Positions 1 through 6,700 of a DNA stretch of 16,718 bases are shown here, piece after piece. This DNA is from CAYLSO01 sp964386525. Lineage in GTDB: Bacteria > Eisenbacteria > RBG-16-71-46 > DASYSL01. Position numbers and translations under genes: made by a program. Every line of letters begins with the position of its first letter. Within the stretch, counting starts at the first letter, position 1. The stretch lies in assembly GCA_964386525.1 (NCBI GenBank), contig CAYLSO010000241.1, positions 1 through 16,718 of the forward strand, in the 5' to 3' direction. The notes beneath the pieces were generated by a model. The model did not search any database and was not told the origin of the DNA. It saw only the letters and a list, made by a program, of their open reading frames with translations.

Positions 1-80
1 GCGCTTGCTTCTGTGCCTTAGCGGCCTTCTTGGCGGCCTTCTTCTGGGAGTCCGCAGCCTTGTTGGCGCCATGAATACCC
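1..80. other. Foreign-looking edge sequence, probable contig-end junction
   Basis: This stretch is less GC-rich than the rest of the window and does not continue the permease homology that starts at about 82. Read in the permease frame it has a TAG stop at 19-21, followed by residues unlike a BPD_transp_2 permease. On the minus strand one frame is open throughout and reads as a lysine/alanine-rich tract (for example KKAAKKAAKAQKQA), the style of histone-H1-like or other basic low-complexity tails. The simplest reading is a chimeric contig end or a recombination junction near 80. A real short neighbouring gene end cannot be excluded. Which family the K/A-rich piece belongs to cannot be told from 25 residues. 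Confidence 0.45.
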
Positions 81-81
81 G

Positions 82-489
82 CGCCTGCGCTCGGTGGGCG
101 AGCACCCCGAGGCCGCCGCCACGCTCGGCCTGTCGGTGACGCGGCTGCGCTACGCCGGCGTGCTCGTGAGCGGCGCCCTGGCCGGGCTGGGCGGGGCGTG
201 GCTGGCCTCCGACCAGCACTCCTTCACCGACCAGATGTCGGCGGGCCGTGGCTACATCGCCCTGGCCGCGATGATCGTGGGCAAGTGGAACCCGCTCGGC
301 GGGGCGCTGGCCTGCCTGCTCTTCGGCGCCGCCGAGACCCTGCAGATCCGCCTGCAGGGCTCGGCGGTGCCCAACGAGTTCCTGCAGATGCTACCCTACC
401 TGGTCACCATGCTGGTGCTGGCGGGAGCCGTGGGGCGCGCCCGGCCGCCGGCGGCCGACGGCGTCCCTTATGACCCGGAGGAACAGTAG
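82..489 (+). CDS. Nucleoside/simple-sugar ABC transporter permease, C-terminal fragment (BPD_transp_2 family)
   Basis: This is the C-terminal part of an inner-membrane permease of the type that works with a BMP-family binding lipoprotein and a double-ATPase subunit to import nucleosides (YufQ/NupQ/PnrE-like). The recognisable family signature starts at RLRSVGEHPEAA, the cytoplasmic coupling loop. Hydrophobic segments follow (GVLVSGALAGLGGAWLA, then GYIALAAMIVGKWNPLGG and LLFGAAETLQIRLQ, then LPYLVTMLVLAGAVG). The IALAA..G.W.P.G....LLFG..E.LQIRLQ pattern is typical of the nucleoside subgroup. The N-terminal half, usually about 170-200 residues, is missing because homology stops at the edge junction; the first usable start codon in frame is GTG at 94, inside the conserved loop, so that is not a real start. 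The downstream purine nucleoside phosphorylase fits a nucleoside uptake and salvage operon. Family call is firm; exact substrate is inferred. Confidence 0.85.
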   Translation, partial: RLRSVGEHPEAAATLGLSVTRLRYAGVLVSGALAGLGGAWLASDQHSFTDQMSAGRGYIALAAMIVGKWNPLGGALACLLFGAAETLQIRLQGSAVPNEFLQMLPYLVTMLVLAGAVGRARPPAADGVPYDPEEQ

Positions 490-689
490 GCTCCGTCCGG
501 GAACGCCGAGCGCCCGCGTTGCCGGCGCCGGTGGGGCAGATGCCAGCAACGACGACGACGGCGGATCCGCTGCGATCCGCCGAGGAGGAGGGACGCCGCA
601 GATGACCTACCGCCGCCGGCCACCCGAGGGGCCGGGCCAGTCAGCGTCGCCGCTCGGCGCGGCTCGCCCGGCGTTCCCGGACGGAGCCT
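488..689 (+). promoter_or_regulatory. Candidate structured leader RNA closed by a perfect 21-bp inverted repeat
   Basis: Bases 488-508 and 669-689 are perfect reverse complements (core ctccgtccgggaacgccg at 491-508). The 5' arm begins in the stop codon of the permease. The 3' arm contains the GGAG (683-686) that serves as ribosome binding site for the phosphorylase ATG at 693. If formed in the mRNA the helix would hide that site. The 160-nt interior holds a second perfect hairpin (559-567 with 574-582, 9 bp, 6-nt loop) and can extend the outer helix imperfectly (agc 509-511 with gct 662-664, gcg 516-518 with cgc 658-660). I could not match the sequence to cobalamin, TPP, purine, SRP, RNase P or tmRNA consensus elements. 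A regulatory role is inference; the repeat itself is direct observation. Confidence 0.5.
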
Positions 690-691
690 GA
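602..691 (+). CDS. Possible 29-residue leader peptide ahead of the phosphorylase
   Basis: An ATG at 602 follows a strong purine-rich Shine-Dalgarno stretch (AGGAGG at 583-588 and GGAGGG at 587-592, the latter 9 nt from the ATG). The frame runs to TGA at 689-691, one base before the phosphorylase ATG at 693. The predicted peptide starts MTYRRRPPEGPGQ and is rich in Arg, Pro, Ala and Gly, with no recognisable domain. Ribosomes translating it would run through the 3' arm of the surrounding inverted repeat and could expose the phosphorylase ribosome binding site, so it may be a coupling ORF. Open frames of this length arise easily in such GC-rich DNA. The same frame is open back to an ATG at 470 inside the permease, which lacks a ribosome binding site. 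Treat as speculative. Confidence 0.25.
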   Translation: MTYRRRPPEGPGQSASPLGAARPAFPDGA

Positions 692-692
692 G

Positions 693-1640
693 ATGCGCGG
701 CACTCCCGATCCGCGAAGCCGCGACGGCGACGTCGGCGACCCGCGTGGCGAGATCGAGCTGGTGCACGGCGGCCACGCCGCGGCGCACGTGCCCGAAGCC
801 CTGGCCGCGATCCGCGCGCAGACGGCGCTGGTGCCGCGCGCCGCGGTCATCCTGGGGTCGGGTCTGGGCCCGGTGGCCGCGGCCGTGACACCCGAACCGC
901 CGGGCTCCGCCGCCGGCGCCGCGTCCGACGCTCCGCGCGGCGCCGTCATCCCCACCGCCGAGATCCCCTTCTGGCCGCACTCGACCGTGCCCGGCCACGC
1001 CGGCCGCCTGCTGCTCGGCTACTGGGGCGGCGTGCCGGTGGCCCTGCTCTCCGGCCGCTCGCACCGCTACGAGGGCTACGGGCTCGACAGCGTCACCTTC
1101 TCGGTGCGCGTCTTCCACGCGCTGGGAGCACGGCTGCTCTTCCTCACCAACGCGGTCGGCTCGATGAATCCCCGTATCCTCCCCGGCTCGCTCATGCTGG
1201 TGCGCGACCACCTCAACTGGCACGGCACGCGCGGGCTGTTCCGCCCGGGCGAGCTGGCGACCGCCGGCGAGCGCGGCTCGCAACGGCCGGCGCCGCTCTA
1301 TTCGCCGCGGCTGATCGCGCGACTGCAGGAGATCGCGCGCGAGCGGCGGATGCCGCTCGCCGAGGGCGTGCTGATGGGCGGGCTCGGCCCGGCCTACGAG
1401 ACCGCCGCCGAGATCGCCACCGCCCGGCGCTGGGGCGCCGACGCTGCGTGCATGAGCACGGTGACCGAGGTGCTGGTGGGTGCCGGGCTGGGCCTGGAGG
1501 TGGCGGTGGTCTCGTGCGTCACCAACCTGGCCACCGGACTGGCGGCCCGCGCGCTGACGCATGAAGAAGTCATCGAGGTCTCCGACCGCGCCGCCGCGGC
1601 GCTCGGGGTGCTGCTCGGCGAGGCGGTGGCCACGGCCTAG
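693..1640 (+). CDS. punA: Purine nucleoside phosphorylase (family I, trimeric type)
   Basis: The enzyme cleaves purine (deoxy)nucleosides with phosphate to give the free base and (deoxy)ribose-1-phosphate in cytoplasmic purine salvage. The 315-residue protein shows the family landmarks in order: the phosphate loop GSGLG (55-59), PGHAG, the SGRSHRYEGY signature (His and Tyr), TNAVGSMNP followed by LMLVRDHLNWHGT, GPAYETAAE with the base-contacting Glu, MSTVTE with the ribose-contacting Met, and CVTN followed by LTHEEV. Asn in VTN is the family determinant for 6-oxopurines, so guanosine/inosine are the likely substrates. The usual TNAAGG is TNAVGS here. About 35 residues precede the normal family start, so a later start is possible; ATG 693 is preferred because GGAG lies at 683-686. 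The nucleoside permease upstream supports an uptake and phosphorolysis operon. The inverted repeat at 488-689 could control translation. Confidence 0.92.
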   Translation: MRGTPDPRSRDGDVGDPRGEIELVHGGHAAAHVPEALAAIRAQTALVPRAAVILGSGLGPVAAAVTPEPPGSAAGAASDAPRGAVIPTAEIPFWPHSTVPGHAGRLLLGYWGGVPVALLSGRSHRYEGYGLDSVTFSVRVFHALGARLLFLTNAVGSMNPRILPGSLMLVRDHLNWHGTRGLFRPGELATAGERGSQRPAPLYSPRLIARLQEIARERRMPLAEGVLMGGLGPAYETAAEIATARRWGADAACMSTVTEVLVGAGLGLEVAVVSCVTNLATGLAARALTHEEVIEVSDRAAAALGVLLGEAVATA

Positions 1641-1644
1641 CGGG

Positions 1645-1667
1645 CCGGGCCCCGCGCCACGGCCCGG
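1645..1667. terminator. Weak GC-rich hairpin between convergent genes
   Basis: The 30-nt gap between the convergent phosphorylase and HEAT-cyclophilin genes contains ccgggcc (1645-1651) and its complement ggcccgg (1661-1667) around a 9-nt loop. It sits where a shared bidirectional terminator would be expected. The stem is short and no T-run follows on either strand, so intrinsic termination here is only a possibility. Confidence 0.25.
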
Positions 1668-1670
1668 GGG

Positions 1671-3716
1671 TCACTCCACCGTCACGCCCTTGATCGCGTC
1701 GCCCAACGTGAGCTTCTCGAGCACCTCGAAGCCCTTCACGACCTGCCCGAAGACCGTGTAGCGCCCGTCGAGGTGCGGCTGCGGCGAGTGCGTGATGAAG
1801 TACTGCGAGCCGCCGGTGTCCTTGCCCGACAGCGCCATGCCCACCGTGCCGGTGCCGTAGCGCCGCCGGTTGTACTCGCAGCGGATGGCGTAGCCCGGGC
1901 CGCCCCAGCCGGTGCCGGTCGGATCGCCGTCTTGCACGACGAAGTTGGGCACCACGCGGTGGAAGGCGAGCTTGTCGTAGTAGCCGAGGCGCGCCAGGGT
2001 GACGAAGTTGGCGACGGTGCGCGGCGCGTCCTCCGGGTAGAGCTCGATCGTGATCTCGCCGCGCACCGTGCGGATCACCGCCGTCTTCGCGCTCGGCAGC
2101 GGCTTCTCGTAATCGGTCAGCGGCGCCGGCTGCCAGGGCGGCGGGCCGTGGGCCCGCGCCACCTCGGCCGCGGCGGAATCGCCGAGCACGGCGCGCAGGA
2201 GCGAGCGCGCCGCCTCGCGCACCCGCGGCTGCGGCGAGGCGAGCGCCTCCCCGGCCAGCGGCACGCCCTCGGCGGCCTTGAGCTTGCCCAGTACCTCGAG
2301 CCCGGAGACCAGCACGTCGGGCTCGTTGGGAGAGGCGTTGGCGCGGATGGCGACGATCACCGCCGGCACCGTCGCCGGGTCGCCGCCGCCCAGATCGCCG
2401 AGCGCCTCGACCGCGGAGGCGACCAGCCCCGCATCCGTCTCGCGCAGCGCCGCCAGAAGCGCCGGCCGCGCCGTCGTGTCTCCCAGCTCGGCGAGCGCTC
2501 CGGCCGCCGCGGCGCGCTCCAGCAGGGTCGGCGCCGCCGATCCGGCGCCGGTCGTGCCGCCCGCCAGGCAGCGAATCAGCGCGGCGCGCGCCTCCGGATG
2601 GCGCACCCGGGCGAGCCCCTGCCACGCCTGCGCCCGCACGCGTTCGTGCCGGTCCGCAGTCAGCGGCCGCAGGAGCGCCCAGGCCGCGGCCGAGTCGGCC
2701 GCCCCCAGCAGCTCACTCGCTGCCCCCGCCACCGCCCCGCGCACCGCCGGCTCGCGGTCCTTGGCCATCTCGGCAAGGCGGGGCGCCACGTCGCGCTCGC
2801 GCAGCCGGCCGAGGGCGGTCACCGCCGTCTCGCGCACGTGCGGATGGGGGTCGTCGAGCCGCGCCAGCATCTGCGGCACAGCGCTCGAGTCGGCGATCTG
2901 CCCGAGCGCCCGGCAGGCGTTGACCCGCACGCGCACCTCGGCATCCTCGAGCAGCCGGAACAGCGCCGCCAGGCCGTCGCTCGATCCCTGGCGGCCGAGC
3001 GTCCGGGCCACGTAGGCGCGCACCAGCCACGAGGCATCGGCGGCCAGCTTGGCCACCTCCGGCACCACGAGGCGCGCCGGCGCCATGCGTTCGAGCGCCC
3101 ACACCACCATGGCCCGCGCCTCGGGGTCGCTCTCATGCAGCGCCGTCGTCAGGGCGAGCACGGCCGTGGTGTCCTGCAGCCGCCACAGCGCGATCGCCGC
3201 CTCGCGGCGCAGGCGCGGCTCGCGCTCGGCGAGGTTGCGCACGCATACGCCGGTGGCCCGCCGGTCGCCGATCTTGCCGAGCGCCTCCACGGCCAGGGCC
3301 CGCACCTCGAGGTCGCCGTCGTTCTCCTGCGCCCAGGCCAGGGCGTCGTAGGCGCCGCGATGGCCGGTCTCGCCGAGTGCGAAGGCCGCTTCGCGGCGCA
3401 CGTCGGCTGCGGCGTCGCGGCGCAGCCGGTCGGCGAGCCCGTCCACCGCCGTCGAGTCCTGCAGGCGGGCCAGCGCCAGCGCGGCGCGCGCGCGCACGGC
3501 GGGGGCGAACGCATCTTGCAGATACGCGGCCACCTGGGCCGCGTCGGGGCAGCGGGTGTCCTCGAGCATGGCCAGCGTGGCGAGCAGCTCTTCCGGCGTG
3601 CGGGCCTGGGCCCGGGCGGAGGGCGCGGGGCCGACGCCGAGCGCGACGAGGAGCGCGGACGCGGCGATCGCGCGGGCGGCAGCGCGGCGGGAACGCGACG
3701 CGCGGACGGCAGCCAT
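1671..3716 (-). CDS. Secreted HEAT-repeat protein with C-terminal cyclophilin-type peptidyl-prolyl isomerase domain
   Basis: The 681-residue protein begins with an Arg-rich n-region and hydrophobic core ending near SARAQA, a Sec signal peptide, so it should act outside the cytoplasm. Residues about 45-520 are tandem HEAT/PBS-lyase-type helical repeats (recurring patterns such as VRREAAFALGETG, VRALAVEALGKIGD, VRVNACRALGQIAD), a protein-binding scaffold. Residues about 538-681 are a cyclophilin: FHRVVPNFVVQDGDP (585-599) with Arg587, Phe592 and Gln595 matching the catalytic Arg, Phe and Gln of cyclophilin A; then GMALSGKDTGGSQYFIT (626-642) and HLDGRYTVFG (648-657), with His at the position that is Trp in human cyclophilin A. 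The isomerase thus looks intact. ATG 3716 has a GGAGG 5-6 nt upstream. It lies 76 bp behind the C25 protease on the same strand and may be co-transcribed. The client is unknown. Confidence 0.9.
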   Translation of the reverse strand: MAAVRASRSRRAAARAIAASALLVALGVGPAPSARAQARTPEELLATLAMLEDTRCPDAAQVAAYLQDAFAPAVRARAALALARLQDSTAVDGLADRLRRDAAADVRREAAFALGETGHRGAYDALAWAQENDGDLEVRALAVEALGKIGDRRATGVCVRNLAEREPRLRREAAIALWRLQDTTAVLALTTALHESDPEARAMVVWALERMAPARLVVPEVAKLAADASWLVRAYVARTLGRQGSSDGLAALFRLLEDAEVRVRVNACRALGQIADSSAVPQMLARLDDPHPHVRETAVTALGRLRERDVAPRLAEMAKDREPAVRGAVAGAASELLGAADSAAAWALLRPLTADRHERVRAQAWQGLARVRHPEARAALIRCLAGGTTGAGSAAPTLLERAAAAGALAELGDTTARPALLAALRETDAGLVASAVEALGDLGGGDPATVPAVIVAIRANASPNEPDVLVSGLEVLGKLKAAEGVPLAGEALASPQPRVREAARSLLRAVLGDSAAAEVARAHGPPPWQPAPLTDYEKPLPSAKTAVIRTVRGEITIELYPEDAPRTVANFVTLARLGYYDKLAFHRVVPNFVVQDGDPTGTGWGGPGYAIRCEYNRRRYGTGTVGMALSGKDTGGSQYFITHSPQPHLDGRYTVFGQVVKGFEVLEKLTLGDAIKGVTVE

Positions 3717-3792
3717 CGGGACCTCCCTGGGCGTGGGCCCCCGGCCGGCGCGGCAGTTCCGGCCCCGGCCGGCGCCGCGGGCCTCGGGACTG

Positions 3793-6700
3793 CTACTGCT
3801 TGATCGGCGCGCGCACCAGCTTGCCCTCGGTCTGCTGGTGGAAGCCGGCGTCCTGCTGGAAGTCGAGGCGATAGAGATACGTGCCGAAGGCCACGACCTG
3901 GCCGGCGGCGTCCCGCCCGTCCCACTGCCACTGGTGGTAGCCGGGCGCCAGGCCGCGCTCGGCGCGCTCGTAGACCAGCTGGCCGGTCACCGTGAAGACG
4001 CGCAGCAGCACGTCCGAGGAGCTGCTGCTCACGATGTCGAAGTTGAAAGTGGTGAACTCGCGGAACGGATTGGGGAAGGCGTAGAGATCGCGCAGCTCGG
4101 TCTGCCCCGCGTACGAGAACTGCACGCTGCGCGTCGCGCCGCCGCGCGCCGGGGCCACCTCCAGGCTGGCCACGTGCTGCCCCTCGCCCGCGCCGCCGGC
4201 GAACTGCACGCTCCACGTGCGCCCGGTGGTGTCGGCGGCGTCGCGGATGGCGGTGAAGCCCACGGGTTGTCCGCCGAGATTGACCACGAAGTCCATCTCC
4301 GCCAGCCGGGCCGGCGAGCGCACCTTCCACACGAAGGGCACGGCGGGCACGGCGGCGTCGCCGTCGCGGATCACGCGCCCGCTCTGGGTCAGCGCCGCTT
4401 CCAGCACCAGCCGCAGCACGAACTGCGCCGCCAGCCCGGAGCGGTCGGTAGCCGCGTAGACGACGTCGTAGCTGGCCGGCCGCGGCGCCAGGCGCCGGGT
4501 CACCGTGTAGCGGTTGCCGACGCTGTCCGGATAGCTCGGCGTGAACACCAGCTCGGTGTCGGGTACCGCGCCGAGCGCCCCCTCCCCCTGCTCGCTGACG
4601 CTCAGGGTCAGGGCGCTCTCGTCGAGGGCCTTGACCTCCACCTGCACGGTGTCCTGGTCGAGCGTCGGGTAGTAGACCTGCCCGCTGGTGAGCGGGTCGC
4701 GGTCGCTGGCGCGGGCCGTCAGACGCGGCGGCCCGAAGTTCATGTTGGCCAGGGGATCGCCGAGGAAGACGTAGGTCTGCGCGGCCTCCGCCTCCAGCCC
4801 GAAGGTGCTCGCCACCATGCGGTAGACCCCGGTCAGCGTGGCCTCGCCGATGCGCACGCGCGCGCCGCTCTGCCCCGCGAGCAGCTCGTACGGAGGGTTC
4901 TTGAAGAACGCCTCGAAGACCTTGACGTTGAGGTGGTTGTTGGCGTTGTACGGCAGCAGCTCGTAGCCCACCGAGGCGAACGAGGCGATCGCCCCCTTGC
5001 CGGGCACGTTCACCATGCGCTCGCCGATGCCGTCGCCGGAGTAGCCCCGCTCGTTGACGCCGGCGAAGTTGTTGAGGTGGCAGGCGTAGCCGGAGAACAC
5101 CCACGGCATGCCATCGTTGAAGACGAGGTCGACGTCCTGCAGGGTGCCCTGCGCGACGTACAGCTCCTCGTGCGCCATGACGGTGGCGTTGCCGTGGCCC
5201 TGGAAGTTCCAGAAGGCGGCGCCCTGCGAGAGCTGCACGAGGAGCGCCGGCGAGGTGTTGCGGTCGACGTAGGTCTGCACTGTGTAGAGGTCGCGCGCCA
5301 CCGAGCAGGTGGCGCACGGGAACTCGGAGAAGGCCGGTAGCAGGTCGCTCATGTAGTACGGCACGATCTCGAAGTCGCGGTAGCCCGAGTCCTGGTGGAC
5401 GACGCGTTTGCAGACCTCGTTGATCTGCTGGAAGATCTGCTCGCTGGTGCGCAGGCAGTAGCAGAACTCCGCCGTCCCGCCGCCGCCGAACAGGGTCGCA
5501 CCCGAGTAGTCGTCGTCGGCGCTGAGCACGGCGCGGTTGCGCCACGGCGCGCCCAGCCCGGTGCGCTCGTAGGCCAGCGACTTCTGCACCAGGGCGCGCA
5601 CCTGGTCGACGCCGCGCGTGCCGTCGGGGTTGTCGCCCGCCGTCCAGCGGGCGATGACCAGGTCGGCGAGCAAGTCCCCCCCGGGCCCCTCGTTGCCGGT
5701 GAGCCCGAAGGCGTACCAGTTGTCGCTCGGCACCACCTCGTTGCCGCGGCTGACCGGCACCGGCCCCTGGATGACGGGCACCGGCAGGTAGTCCGCGTTG
5801 CTGGTGCCGAGCCAGCCCTGGCCGTCCTCGGAGGCGTCGCCCACCAGCAGCACGAAACGCGTGTCCCAGTGGGCCAGCGCATAGCTCAGGAAGCGGCGCA
5901 CGGCGAAGTGCGACTCGCGTCCGCCGTTGAATTCGTCGTAGACGTCCTGCGCCTTGGCCACCAGCGTGGAGATGCCCTGGGCGCGGCGGAAGGCGGCCAG
6001 CGAGTCCACCCACTCGGTGGCCAGGGCGTCGTTGACCAGGAGGATGAAGTCGGCGCCGCCGTTCGGCGTGAGATAGAGGCTCGACGGCGTCTCCGCGGTC
6101 ACCGCCGCGTCGGGCAGCGGGCTCAGGGCGGCGGCCGCCGCGTAGCGGCGCGTCTCCCCCGGCGCCACCGCCGCCTGCAGGCGCGCGCGCCAGCCGCCGC
6201 CGGAAGGTTCCACCTGCGCCGGGTCCACCGTCAGCCGCACGGGGTCGCCCCAGTCGGTGACGTCGTAGGCGTAGATCGGCGGCGCGATCGCGCCGCCGAA
6301 GCCCTCGACCGCGAACTCCACGGTGCCGGAAGCCCCGGCGCTGTTGAACTCGAGGCGGTCGTTGCGCGCCCGGAAGAGGCACGGATAGGTGACCTCGAGG
6401 AAGTTGAAGCTGGCGCCCGAGCCCGGCGTGCTGCTATCGCGGCGGCCGCGGATGCGGAAACGGTTCACGCCCTCGGTGGCCGCCGCCGCGGGCAAGTACT
6501 TGCGCCCGTCGACGATCTGACGGCCGGCGGTGGTGGTGTCGGTCCACAGGTCGAGGGAGTCGCCCAGCCCGTTCACCCAGTCGGCCGACAGGTAGTGCCT
6601 GTCGCCGGTCCGCCCGATCCACTGGGCGCGCAGCGCGATCTGCCCGCCGCCGCCGGAGTCGAGGTCGAGCAGGTCGGCGGTGAGCGTGTCCACCGGCAGC

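Noticed and set aside
488..689. Known riboswitch or housekeeping RNA
   Set aside because: Compared by eye with cobalamin, TPP, purine, guanidine, SRP, RNase P and tmRNA core motifs without a match; kept only as an unclassified structured element.
470..691. 73-codon frame overlapping the permease end
   Set aside because: The ATG at 470 has no Shine-Dalgarno, lies inside the permease, and the frame simply runs through both arms of the inverted repeat.
3739..3775. 13-bp direct repeat ccccggccggcgc at 3739-3751 and 3763-3775 in the 76-bp gap
   Set aside because: It is simple GC-rich, self-complementary sequence; two copies could form an 8-bp hairpin, but no T-run or protein-binding pattern supports a terminator or operator.
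1773..3803. 676-codon open frame on the plus strand
   Set aside because: It is the antisense of the HEAT-cyclophilin gene; the translation is an Arg/His/Gly/Ala-rich low-complexity string without domains, as expected from GC-rich shadow frames.
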